NCBI GenBank assembly: GCA_009377445.1
Contig: WHUA01000015.1
Span: forward strand, 45,271 to 109,270
Length of the DNA: 64,000 nt
Reading direction: 5' to 3'
Origin: Alphaproteobacteria bacterium
Lineage (GTDB): Bacteria > Pseudomonadota > Alphaproteobacteria > UBA8366
The notes below the pieces were generated by a model. That model searched no databases. It worked only from the letters and a program-made list of their open reading frames with translations, and was not told the DNA's origin. Positions 25,631 through 34,122 of the stretch are shown one piece after another (position 1 is the stretch's first letter; the number at the start of each line of letters is the position of its first letter). Made by a program: the position numbers and the translations under genes.

Positions 25631-26704
25631 CTACCGCCCCGCCCTCTCCACCAGCCCCCATGCAATATCCGCCAACTGCCGCGGCTTGTCCTTGCGGTTG
25701 AGCGCTTCCGGGGTCGGGGCGTTGCCCTGGACGCCGCGGTAGTAGACGCCCTGGATGATCGCGGCGAAGCGGAACATCGACAGCACGAGATAAAAGGTCC
25801 AGTCGTCGATCGCGCCGCGCCCGGTACGCTTGCAGTAGGTCGCGACATAGGCCTCCTCGGACGGAATGCCGACCGCGTCGTAGTCCAGCCCGATGATGTC
25901 GCCCCAGCGCGGGTCGCCGAAATGGTACGGTAGGCAATTGTAGGCGAGGTCCGACAGCGGGTTGCCGAGCGTGCCGAGCTCCCAGTCCACCACCGCGAGA
26001 ACGCGCGGCTCGGCCGGGTGGAAGATCAGGTTCTCGAGCCGAAAGTCGCCATGCGCGATGGTGGTCAGGCTGTCGTCGGGAATGTTCTCCGGCAGCCAGG
26101 CCATCAACTTATCCATCGCGGGCAGGTCGTCGGTCTTGCTCGCTTCGTACTGCTGCGACCAGCGCTTGACCTGGCGCGCGATGTAGCCGCCGACCCGGCC
26201 GTAGTCGCCCAGGCCCACCGCCGCGTAGTCGACGTTGTGCAGCTTCGCCAGCGCGTCATTCATCGCGTCGTAGATGGCGCGCCGCTCGGCCGGCGGCGAG
26301 TTCGGCAGCGCCACGTCGCGGAATACACGGCCCTCCAGGAATTCCATGATGTAGAAAGCCTGGCCGATGACGCTCTCGTCCTCGCACAGCGCGTAGGCGC
26401 GCGCGACCGGCACGTCCGTCCTGTTGAGCGCCGACGTCACCTTGAACTCGCGGTCGACCGCATGCGCGGACGGCAGCAGCTTGCCCGGCGGCTTCTTCCG
26501 CAGCACGTAGCGCTTCCCCGCCCCGTCGGTCAGCAGGAAGGTCGGGTTCGACATGCCGCCCTGGAACTGGCTGACCTGGAGCGGCGGCCTGTAGCCCTCG
26601 ACATGGCGCTCCATGTAGCGGCCGAGCGCCGCCTCGTCGAAGCGATGCGCGGCCAGAACCGGGACGGCGTCGAAGGTGGAGGTGACGGGGGTTGCTTTGC
26701 TCAT
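25631..26704 (-). CDS. APH-like phosphotransferase family protein (ACAD10/11-type kinase)
   Basis: 357 residues of the choline/aminoglycoside kinase fold. ATP-binding region: FQGGMSNPTFLLTDGAGKRY, VLRKKPPGKLLPSAHAVDRE; catalytic loop HGDFRLENLIFH (Asp as base) and the metal-binding DWELGTLGNPLSDLAY. In mammalian ACAD10/11 this domain phosphorylates 4-hydroxyacyl-CoAs so that the dehydrogenase domain can act. Here it is a separate gene converging with an acyl-CoA dehydrogenase, the same partnership split in two. The substrate is inferred, not shown. Confidence 0.88.
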   Translation of the reverse strand: MSKATPVTSTFDAVPVLAAHRFDEAALGRYMERHVEGYRPPLQVSQFQGGMSNPTFLLTDGAGKRYVLRKKPPGKLLPSAHAVDREFKVTSALNRTDVPVARAYALCEDESVIGQAFYIMEFLEGRVFRDVALPNSPPAERRAIYDAMNDALAKLHNVDYAAVGLGDYGRVGGYIARQVKRWSQQYEASKTDDLPAMDKLMAWLPENIPDDSLTTIAHGDFRLENLIFHPAEPRVLAVVDWELGTLGNPLSDLAYNCLPYHFGDPRWGDIIGLDYDAVGIPSEEAYVATYCKRTGRGAIDDWTFYLVLSMFRFAAIIQGVYYRGVQGNAPTPEALNRKDKPRQLADIAWGLVERAGR

Positions 26705-26862
26705 GATGCGGACTCTCGTTGCCGGACCGTTATCTCAACTCGCCGAGCCGTTGGCAAATACTTCACCCCTATTTCCTACGCTTGCGGTCCCGGAAGGCGT
26801 ATACATATATCTAATAGAGAAGGAGGGGGCACCGGCCGAGAACCACGCATTGCGAGGTGATC

Positions 26863-27954
<1,092 letters not shown>

Positions 27955-27970
27955 GGGAGAGCAATACAAA

Positions 27971-28151
27971 GACCCTCTCCGCCCCTGTGGGGCGGAGAGG
28001 GTCAGGGAGAGGTGGGGGTTGGCACCACAACGAACCCGGCGCTTCGGCGTCCCCACCTCACCCGCCTGCGAGGCCGAAGCCTCTTCGGCGAGGCGAAGGC
28101 CCGGCGCGCAAAGCGCGCCACCTTCTCCGCCCCTCCGGCGGAGAAGGATTA
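27971..28151. repeat. Composite GC-rich inverted-repeat element
   Basis: Starts CCCTCTCCGCCCCTGTGGGG followed by CGGAGAGGG (a strong hairpin), continues through CCCCACCTCACC, GCCTCTTCGGCGAGGC and CTTCTCCGCC...GGCGGAGAAGG. Related to the element at 10509. The reading frame of the phenylalanine hydroxylase is open through part of it, but the family start lies just beyond it at 28168. Confidence 0.7.
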
Positions 28152-28167
28152 TGGAGCGTCATGGAAC

Positions 28168-28989
28168 ATGGACGGAACCATACTGACCCCCGACAGCCGC
28201 CCGGCCGAGGACTTCGTCATCGGCCAGTGGTGGGAGCGCTACGGCGCGGCGGAGCACGCGATCTGGCGGGCGCTGTTCGAGCGCCAGTCGGCCCTGCTCC
28301 GCGGCCGCGCCTGCATGGAGTTCCTCGACGGCCTCGCGGCGACCGGCGCAGCCGCGGATGGCATTCCCGATTTCGAGCGGGCGTCGGACCTCCTGGACAA
28401 GGCGACGGGCTGGCGTATCGCCGCGGTCGCCGGGCTGGTGCCGGACGACGTGTTCTTCTGGCACCTTGCCAACCGCCGCTTTCCCGTGACGAACTGGATC
28501 CGCGCGCCCGAGCAGATGGACTACCTGGAGGAGCCGGACGTCTTCCACGACTTCTTCGGCCACGTCCCGATGCTGATGAACCCGGTCTTCGCCGACTACA
28601 TGCGCGCCTACGGGCAGGGCGGGCTGAAGGCGCTGCGCCAAGGCGCCCTTCCCTATCTCGCGCGGCTCTACTGGTACACGGTGGAGTTCGGGCTGATCCG
28701 CGGCGGCGACGGCCTCCGTATCTACGGCTCCGGCATCGCCTCGTCGCGCGCGGAGTCGGTCTACTGCCTGGAGAGCCCGGAGCCGAACCGCATCGCGTTC
28801 GATCTTCTGCGCGTCATGCAGACGGATTACCGCATCGACGACCTTCAGGCCGTCTACTTCGCGATCGACGATTTCCAGCAGCTCTTCGACGCGACGCGGC
28901 CGGATTTCACGCCGTATTACGTCGCGCTGCGGGAGCGGCCCGACCTCGCGCCGGAGGCCGTGCTCCCCAGCGACATCCTCATACCCTGA
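28168..28989 (+). CDS. phhA: Phenylalanine 4-monooxygenase
   Basis: 273 residues, the compact bacterial form without the regulatory ACT domain. The iron ligands are the two His of FHDFFGHVPML plus the Glu of LYWYTVEFGLIR; the pterin-binding FPVTNWIRAPEQMDYLEEPD precedes them. It makes tyrosine from phenylalanine using tetrahydrobiopterin; the recycling enzyme PhhB is not adjacent. The start at 28168 begins MDGTILTPDSRP after GGAGCG, and longer frames would translate a repeat. It sits between hppD and hmgA. Confidence 0.94.
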   Translation: MDGTILTPDSRPAEDFVIGQWWERYGAAEHAIWRALFERQSALLRGRACMEFLDGLAATGAAADGIPDFERASDLLDKATGWRIAAVAGLVPDDVFFWHLANRRFPVTNWIRAPEQMDYLEEPDVFHDFFGHVPMLMNPVFADYMRAYGQGGLKALRQGALPYLARLYWYTVEFGLIRGGDGLRIYGSGIASSRAESVYCLESPEPNRIAFDLLRVMQTDYRIDDLQAVYFAIDDFQQLFDATRPDFTPYYVALRERPDLAPEAVLPSDILIP

Positions 28990-29013
28990 TCAACCAGGAC
29001 CGGGAGGCAGACC

Positions 29014-30168
29014 ATGCGCCGTTCCATCCCCCTTCCCCGCAGCGAAGGCGTCACCTCGCGCCAGGCCCATGCCGACCTTCCCGAGGGAACCTACGAGCGC
29101 GAGCTGGGGCGCGACGGCTTCTATGGCGCGGCGAGCCAGATGTATCACCGGCGCCCACCGACCGGCTGGATCGACTGGCAGGGCCCGCTCCGGCCGCGCG
29201 CCTTCGACCTGAACCGGATCGGCCGCGCGGCGGGAAACCCGTGGAGCGCCGCGACAGTGCTGCACAACGCCCATCTCCGCTATCGCTTCTGGCGCACGGG
29301 CGGCAGCATGCCGGCGCTCGCCCGCAACGCGGACGGTGACGACCTCCTGTTCGTCCATGCGGGCACCGGCGCGTTCTACTGCGACTACGGCCATCTGACG
29401 ATCCGGGCGGGCGACTACGTCGTCATCCCGCGCGGCACGATGTGGCGCACTGCCTTCGACGGCGACGCCGACGTTCTGCTGATCGAGGCGACCAACGGCG
29501 GGTACGGGCTGCCGGACCGCGGCATGGCCGGGCCGCACGCCATCTTCGATCCCGCCGTCCTCGACACGCCCGTGATCGACGACGCCTTCCGCGCGCAGCA
29601 GACCCCGGACGGCAAGGAGGAGGTATGGCAGGTCGAGATCAAGCGCGGCAACGCGGTCTCGACGGTGACATACCCGTATAACCCGCTCGACGCGGTGGGA
29701 TGGCACGGTGATCTCGCGCCCGTCCGCCTGAACGTCGCGGACATCCGCCCGATCGTCAGCCCGCGCTACCATTTGCCGCCCTCGGTGCATACCACCTTCG
29801 CCGCCGACCGCTTCGTCGTCTGCACCTTCGTGCCGCGGCCGATCGAAAGCGACCCCGGCGCGCTCAAGGTCCCTTTTTTCCACAACAACGACGACTACGA
29901 CGAGGTGATCTTCTATCACCGCGGCGACTTCTTCAGCCGCGACGGCATCGCCCCTGGAATGGTGACCTTCCACCCCTGCGGCTTCACCCATGGCCCGCAC
30001 CCGAAGGCGCTGCAAGGGATGCTGAAGGCGCGCAAGGCGGCGACCGACGAGTATGCGGTCATGCTGGATGCGCGCGACGCATTGGCCGTGAGCGACCTGC
30101 CGGCCGGCGTGGAGAACGGCGACTACGTCAACTCCTGGCGCCCGGAGCGCGCCAAGGCGGCGGAGTGA
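29014..30168 (+). CDS. hmgA: Homogentisate 1,2-dioxygenase
   Basis: 384 residues of cupin fold, slightly shorter than the 430-450 residues of many homologues. Iron ligands are visible in PFFHNNDDYDEVIFYHRGDF and FHPCGFTHGPHP; upstream blocks are SQMYHRRPPTGW, FVHAGTGAFYCDYGHL and VVIPRGTMWRT. It opens the ring of homogentisate to maleylacetoacetate. It lies 24 nt after phhA and 6 nt before the fumarylacetoacetase gene, so translation is probably coupled. Confidence 0.94.
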   Translation: MRRSIPLPRSEGVTSRQAHADLPEGTYERELGRDGFYGAASQMYHRRPPTGWIDWQGPLRPRAFDLNRIGRAAGNPWSAATVLHNAHLRYRFWRTGGSMPALARNADGDDLLFVHAGTGAFYCDYGHLTIRAGDYVVIPRGTMWRTAFDGDADVLLIEATNGGYGLPDRGMAGPHAIFDPAVLDTPVIDDAFRAQQTPDGKEEVWQVEIKRGNAVSTVTYPYNPLDAVGWHGDLAPVRLNVADIRPIVSPRYHLPPSVHTTFAADRFVVCTFVPRPIESDPGALKVPFFHNNDDYDEVIFYHRGDFFSRDGIAPGMVTFHPCGFTHGPHPKALQGMLKARKAATDEYAVMLDARDALAVSDLPAGVENGDYVNSWRPERAKAAE

Positions 30169-30174
30169 TCGGCC

Positions 30175-31158
30175 ATGAAGCTCGCCACGCTGCGGCAAGG
30201 CGGACGCGACGGCACGCTCGTCGTCGTGGACAACGCGCTCGAGCGCTGCGTCTGTCCGCGCGGCATCGCGCCGACCTTGCAGGCCGCGCTCGACGACTGG
30301 GCCGCTACCGAGCCCTTGCTGCGCGGCGTCGGCAACCGGCTGGAACTGGGCGAAGCGGCCGGCGCCGAACCGTTCGACGCTTCGGACTGCGCCGCGCCGC
30401 TGCCGCGCGCCTACCAGTTCGCGGACGGCTCGGCCTTCGTCAATCACGTGGAGCTGGCGCGCCGGGCGCGCGGCGCCGAGATGCCGCCCGGCTTCTGGTC
30501 CGATCCGCTGATGTATCAGGGCCTGTCGGACCCGCTTCTCGGGCCGCACGACGACATCGCGCTGGCCGACGCCGGCTGGGGCATCGATTTCGAGGCGGAG
30601 GTCGCCGTGGTGCTGGACGACGTGCCGATGGGCGTGACGCAGGCGGAAGCCTTCCGGCACATCAAGCTGATCATGCTGTGCAACGACGTCAGCCTGCGCA
30701 ACCTCGTGCCCGGCGAAGTCGCCAAGGGCTTCGGCTTCTACCAGAGCAAGCCGGCCAGCGCCTACTCGCCCGTCGCGGTGACGCCGGATGCGCTCGGCGA
30801 AGCCTGGGACGGCGCGCGGCTGCGCCGTCCCCTGGTCAGCCACGTCAACGGGCGCGAGATCGGCCGGCCCAATGCGGGCGTCGACATGGTGTTCGGCTTT
30901 CCCGAGCTGATCGCGCACGCCGCGCGCACCCGCCGGCTCGGCGCGGGGACGATCGTCGGATCGGGCACGGTGTCGAACAAGGACCGCCGGGCCGGCTCCT
31001 CCTGCCTCGCCGAAGTACGCGCGATCGAGACGATCGAGCACGGCGCGCCGCGCACCCCGTTCCTGCAGTTCGGGGACAAGGTGCGCATCGAAATGATGGC
31101 CGCAACGGGCGCGTCGATCTTCGGCGCCATCGAGCAGCGGGTGGTGCGGTACGGGTGA
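30175..31158 (+). CDS. fahA: Fumarylacetoacetate hydrolase family protein
   Basis: 327 residues, a typical bacterial fumarylacetoacetase paired with HmgA. Metal ligands lie in WGIDFEAEVAVVLDDVPMG; other family blocks are IMLCNDVSLRNLVPGE, PASAYSPVAVTPDALG and GSGTVSNKDR. It would split fumarylacetoacetate into fumarate and acetoacetate, closing the pathway. Maleylacetoacetate isomerase, needed between HmgA and this enzyme, is not in the cluster. Confidence 0.9.
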   Translation: MKLATLRQGGRDGTLVVVDNALERCVCPRGIAPTLQAALDDWAATEPLLRGVGNRLELGEAAGAEPFDASDCAAPLPRAYQFADGSAFVNHVELARRARGAEMPPGFWSDPLMYQGLSDPLLGPHDDIALADAGWGIDFEAEVAVVLDDVPMGVTQAEAFRHIKLIMLCNDVSLRNLVPGEVAKGFGFYQSKPASAYSPVAVTPDALGEAWDGARLRRPLVSHVNGREIGRPNAGVDMVFGFPELIAHAARTRRLGAGTIVGSGTVSNKDRRAGSSCLAEVRAIETIEHGAPRTPFLQFGDKVRIEMMAATGASIFGAIEQRVVRYG

Positions 31159-31182
31159 GCCGGGGATCGGTATCGAGCGTAC

Positions 31183-31283
31183 TCGTCCTTCGTCCCTCGA
31201 CAAGCTCGGGATGAGGAAGCTCAGGACGAGGTCTGTTTTATCGTTCCAACACCATAACGTCCCCCATGCTGAGCTTGTCGAAA
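31183..31283. repeat. Dispersed palindromic element, copy 6
   Basis: CTCGTCCTTCGTCCCTCGACAAGCTCGGGATGAGG joined to GCTCAGGACGAGG, spacer TCTGTTTTATCGTTCC, and CATGCTGAGCTTGTCGAAAG. It ends only 12 nt before the -35 box of the HigBA promoter. Confidence 0.8.
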
Positions 31284-31295
31284 GCACCACCACGC

Positions 31296-31331
31296 TTGAC
31301 ATACTACGTGTCACGTATTATATTGCACGTA
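31296..31331 (+). promoter_or_regulatory. HigBA promoter with overlapping palindromic operator, probably leaderless
   Basis: TTGACA (31296-31301), a 17-nt spacer and TATATT (31319-31324) form a near-consensus sigma-70 promoter. Only 6 nt separate the -10 box from the ATG at 31331, so transcription should begin at or next to the start codon. Within the spacer is a perfect palindrome TACGTG-T-CACGTA (31305-31317), and a third CACGTA half-site (31326-31331) overlaps the start codon, as expected for HigA autorepression. Confidence 0.75.
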
Positions 31332-31609
31332 TGATCAAGTCGTGGAAAAGCAGCGCCACCCGCCGCTTCGCCGAACAGGGCAAGTCCAAGTTTTCAGGCC
31401 TTGACGAGGAACGCGCGGACGAACTGCTGAACGTGCTCGACGCGATCTCGTCGTTACGCGAAATCAGCCCGCTCCGCAGCGTCGGCCTTCATCCGTTGAA
31501 GGGCAACCGCAAGGGGCAATGGGCGATCACGATCAACGGCCCGTGGCGGCTCGTCTTCCGCTTCGAGGACGGGGATGCCCACGACGTGGAGATTACCGAC
31601 TACCATTAA
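31331..31609 (+). CDS. higB: HigB-type toxin (RelE/ParE superfamily)
   Basis: 92 residues. The sequence MIKSWKSSATRRFAEQGKSK then DEERADELLNVLDAISSL, GLHPLKGNRKGQWAITING and PWRLVFRFEDGDAHDVEITD with a final YH is characteristic of HigB, a ribosome-dependent mRNA interferase. Key basic residues in the KGNRKGQW loop and the R-x-V-F-R strand are retained. The toxin precedes its antitoxin, the usual HigBA order. No ribosome-binding site is possible upstream given the promoter position. Confidence 0.93.
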   Translation: MIKSWKSSATRRFAEQGKSKFSGLDEERADELLNVLDAISSLREISPLRSVGLHPLKGNRKGQWAITINGPWRLVFRFEDGDAHDVEITDYH

Positions 31610-31619
31610 GGAGACAGAC

Positions 31620-31898
31620 ATGATCCGCCGTGTACATCCCGGCCGCATCCTTGCCCGCGAGCTCGAAGCGCGGGAGATGAGCGCCAACGCTTTGGCGCTG
31701 AAGATGCGAGTCCCGGCGAACCGCGTTACCGAAATCATCAACGGGCGGCGAGCCGTCTCTCCGGAGACCGCGCTTCGCCTCGGCCGGTGCCTCGGCACCG
31801 GGCCGGATCTCTGGCTGACCTTGCAGGCGAAGTACGACCTGCAGGAAGCGCAGAAGGCGTTCGGCGACGCCATCGAGCGTGAGGTCGAGCAGGCCTGA
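31620..31898 (+). CDS. higA: HigA-type antitoxin, XRE-family DNA-binding protein
   Basis: 92 residues. RVHPGRILARELEAREMSAN followed by ALALKMRVPANRVTEIINGR is the HigA helix-turn-helix; the C-terminal RLGRCLGTGPDLWLTLQAKY is the dimerisation part. It neutralises HigB and represses the operon through the palindromes at the promoter. An AAGGAG Shine-Dalgarno 7 nt before the ATG, in contrast to the toxin, should give stronger antitoxin translation. Confidence 0.93.
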   Translation: MIRRVHPGRILARELEAREMSANALALKMRVPANRVTEIINGRRAVSPETALRLGRCLGTGPDLWLTLQAKYDLQEAQKAFGDAIEREVEQA

Positions 31899-32101
31899 GG
31901 CCGTCCAGAGGGCGATCTCCCGGCGCAAAAAATTTGCGGCGGAACCGGTGCATGCCGTCGGCTGCACCGTGTTCCGCCGCGTTCCCCTCGCCGTTCACCG
32001 GCCTGGCGTAAATCCCGCTTTGCGCCGCCGCAGCGCGCGCAATCAATAATCGAAAATGCCCGAGCCAATGTTCGACCGAATCGACTCTGAGTACGTGCCA
32101 T

Positions 32102-32136
32102 GATTTTGTCAATACTGTCCCAATCGGGACAAAATC
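32102..32136. promoter_or_regulatory. Nested inverted repeat upstream of NAGGN operon
   Basis: GATTTTGTC (32102-32110) is the exact reverse complement of GACAAAATC (32128-32136). An inner palindrome TGTCCC-AATC-GGGACA shares the right-hand GACA, so two mutually exclusive hairpins or two overlapping operator sites are possible. About 175 nt before the asnO start. Confidence 0.5.
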
Positions 32137-32220
32137 AGGCGCGAGTAGTCAAGACAGGCCTAAGTAAAGCCGGCGGCGTTTCAATCGGACGTTCCGGCGG
32201 ATTCCGGGAATTGCGGCAAT

Positions 32221-32272
32221 GTATTGGCCGAACGGGCGGAACGTTTGGCCGTCCCGCCCGTTCGACCAATAC
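32221..32272. promoter_or_regulatory. 19-bp stem hairpin in the NAGGN operon leader
   Basis: Left arm GTATTGGCCGAACGGGCGG (32221-32239) pairs with 32254-32272 with a single mismatch across a 14-nt loop. It ends 38 nt before the asnO start codon, so in RNA it would lie in the 5' leader. There is no U-tract after it. It could be an attenuator, an RNA stabiliser or a dimeric protein site. Confidence 0.55.
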
Positions 32273-32310
32273 AACGACGCTTCCCCCAGGAAACAAGAGG
32301 ACCGGCAAAG

Positions 32311-34122
32311 ATGTGCGGAATCGCGGGCGAAATCCGGTACGGCCCCCGGTACGGCCCCCAGTACGGCCCCCAGTACGGCCCTGTGGGCCCGGACAGCGCC
32401 GCCGTCGCGCGGATGACCGAGGCGATGGCCCCGCGCGGGCCGGACGGCGCCGGGCTGTTCGCCCAGGCCAATGTCGCTTTCGGCCATCGCCGGCTCCGGA
32501 TCGTCGACCTTTCCGAGCGGTCGCAGCAGCCGATGGTGGACCCGGAGCTGGGCCTCGCCATCGTCTTCAACGGCTGCATCTATAATTACCGGGACCTGCG
32601 CCGCGAGCTCGAAGGCCTCGGCTACCGCTTCTTCTCCGACGGCGACACCGAGACGATCCTCAAGGCCTTTCACGCCTGGGGCGCGGACTGCGTCGAGCGG
32701 CTCTCGGGCATGTTCGCCTTCGCCATTTGGGAGCGCGACACGCGGGCCGTCACCCTCGCCCGCGACCGGCTCGGCATCAAGCCGCTCTACTACGCCGAAG
32801 GTGCGGAGCGGCTGCGCTTCGCCTCGTCGCTGCCTGCGCTGCTGGCCGGCGGCGGCATCGACACGCGCATCGACCCGGTGGCGCTGAACTTCTACATGAA
32901 TTTCCATGCCGTCGTCCCGCCCCCGCACACCATCCTCCAGGGCGTTCGCAAGCTGCCCCCCGCGACGGTGCTCCGCATCGCCGCCGGCGGGACGCGCACG
33001 CAGCGCCGCTACTGGCATGTGGAGCATGGCTGCGACGCCGCCGATGCCGCGCTTCAGGCCGAAGAATGGCAGGAGCGCATCCTCGACGCCCTGCGCACCG
33101 CCGTGCGCAGGCGGCTGGTGGCGGACGTGCCGGTCGGCGTGCTGCTGTCGGGCGGCGTGGATTCGAGCCTGATCGTCGGCCTGCTGCGCGAGGAAGGCCA
33201 GGACGCGCTCGAAACCTTTTCCGTCGGCTTCGAGACGGTCGGCAACGAGCGCGGCGACGAGTTCGAATATTCCGACATCGTCGCCGAGACGTTCGCGACC
33301 CGCCACCACAAGATCCGCGTCGACAGCGCGCAGCGCCTTCTTCCGGCGCTGCCCGGATGCGTCGCCGCGATGTCCGAGCCGATGGTGAGCCACGACAACA
33401 TCGGCTTCTATCTCCTGGCGGAAGAAGTGTCGAAGCACGTCAAGGTCGTGCAGTCGGGCCAAGGCGCGGACGAAGTGTTCGGCGGCTACCACTGGTACCC
33501 GCCGATGCTTGATTCCGGCGACGCGGTCGGCGACTACTGCCGCCTGTTCCGGGACCGCGATCATGCGGAATACGTATCGGCGGTCGCGCCCGAATTCTGC
33601 GGCGAGGATTGGGCCGGCGCCTACGTCGCCGAGCGCTTCGCCGCCCCCGGCGCGGAGCGCGCCGTGGACAAGGCGCTCCGCCTCGACACCACGGTCATGC
33701 TGGCCGACGACCCGGTCAAGCGCGTCGACAACATGACGATGGCCTGGGGCCTGGAGGCGCGCGTTCCCTTCCTCGACCACGACCTGGTCGAGCTGGCCGC
33801 CTGCGTGCCCGCCGAGCTCAAGGTCGGTAACGGCGGCAAATACGTGCTCAAGGAAGCCGCGCGGAAGATCGTTCCGGGCGAAGTGATCGACCGGCCCAAG
33901 GGCTATTTTCCGGTACCCGCGCTGAAGCACATTCGCGGCGACGTTCTCGACATGGTGCGGAGCGTGCTCGCATCCCGGCAGGCGTCCGAGCGCGGCCTGT
34001 TCAACCGAAGCTACGTCGAGCGGCTGCTGGACGATCCGGAATCGCACTACACGCCGCTGCGCGGCTCGAAGCTCTGGCAGGTCGCCCTGCTCGAAATGTG
34101 GATGCAGGCCCATGGCGTCTGA
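32311..34122 (+). CDS. asnO: N-acetylglutaminylglutamine amidotransferase (asparagine-synthase family)
   Basis: 603 residues. Cys2 of MCGIAGEIR is the class II glutaminase nucleophile, with APRGPDGAGL and FNGCIYNYRDLRRELEGLGY completing that domain. The synthetase domain has the PP-loop LLSGGVDSSLIVGLL (Ser280) and QSGQGADEVFGGYHWYPPM. It amidates N-acetylglutaminylglutamine to NAGGN, an osmoprotectant. The residues after GEIR are an insertion RYGPRYGPQYGPQYGP encoded by four 12-bp tandem repeats. The stop overlaps the next gene by 11 nt. GAGG precedes the ATG. Confidence 0.93.
   Translation: MCGIAGEIRYGPRYGPQYGPQYGPVGPDSAAVARMTEAMAPRGPDGAGLFAQANVAFGHRRLRIVDLSERSQQPMVDPELGLAIVFNGCIYNYRDLRRELEGLGYRFFSDGDTETILKAFHAWGADCVERLSGMFAFAIWERDTRAVTLARDRLGIKPLYYAEGAERLRFASSLPALLAGGGIDTRIDPVALNFYMNFHAVVPPPHTILQGVRKLPPATVLRIAAGGTRTQRRYWHVEHGCDAADAALQAEEWQERILDALRTAVRRRLVADVPVGVLLSGGVDSSLIVGLLREEGQDALETFSVGFETVGNERGDEFEYSDIVAETFATRHHKIRVDSAQRLLPALPGCVAAMSEPMVSHDNIGFYLLAEEVSKHVKVVQSGQGADEVFGGYHWYPPMLDSGDAVGDYCRLFRDRDHAEYVSAVAPEFCGEDWAGAYVAERFAAPGAERAVDKALRLDTTVMLADDPVKRVDNMTMAWGLEARVPFLDHDLVELAACVPAELKVGNGGKYVLKEAARKIVPGEVIDRPKGYFPVPALKHIRGDVLDMVRSVLASRQASERGLFNRSYVERLLDDPESHYTPLRGSKLWQVALLEMWMQAHGV
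32336..32382. repeat. In-frame 12-bp tandem repeat, four copies, inside asnO
   Basis: Unit GGTACGGCCCCC / AGTACGGCCCCC repeated four times without interruption (the last is slightly degenerate). Each unit encodes Tyr-Gly-Pro-Arg/Gln, expanding a surface loop of the glutaminase domain just after the catalytic N-terminus. Because the unit is a multiple of three, copy number can change without a frameshift. Confidence 0.85.

Larger units (their letters stand above)
31899..32310. other. 412-nt non-coding region upstream of the NAGGN operon
   Basis: No convincing coding sequence. The G+C content drops around 32040-32140 compared with neighbours. It holds an inverted repeat at 32102-32136 and a long hairpin at 32221-32272, both described separately. 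As NAGGN synthesis is osmotically induced in other bacteria, this is the likely site of control. Confidence 0.6.

Noticed and set aside
28012..28167. Longer N-terminus for phenylalanine hydroxylase
   Set aside because: It would translate a GC-rich repeat; the family start MDGTILTP with GGAGCG upstream fits better.
28990..31314. 774-codon open frame on the minus strand opposite hmgA and fahA
   Set aside because: Antisense to two clear enzymes; product is Arg/His/Ala/Val-rich without domains, as expected from codon-position G+C bias.
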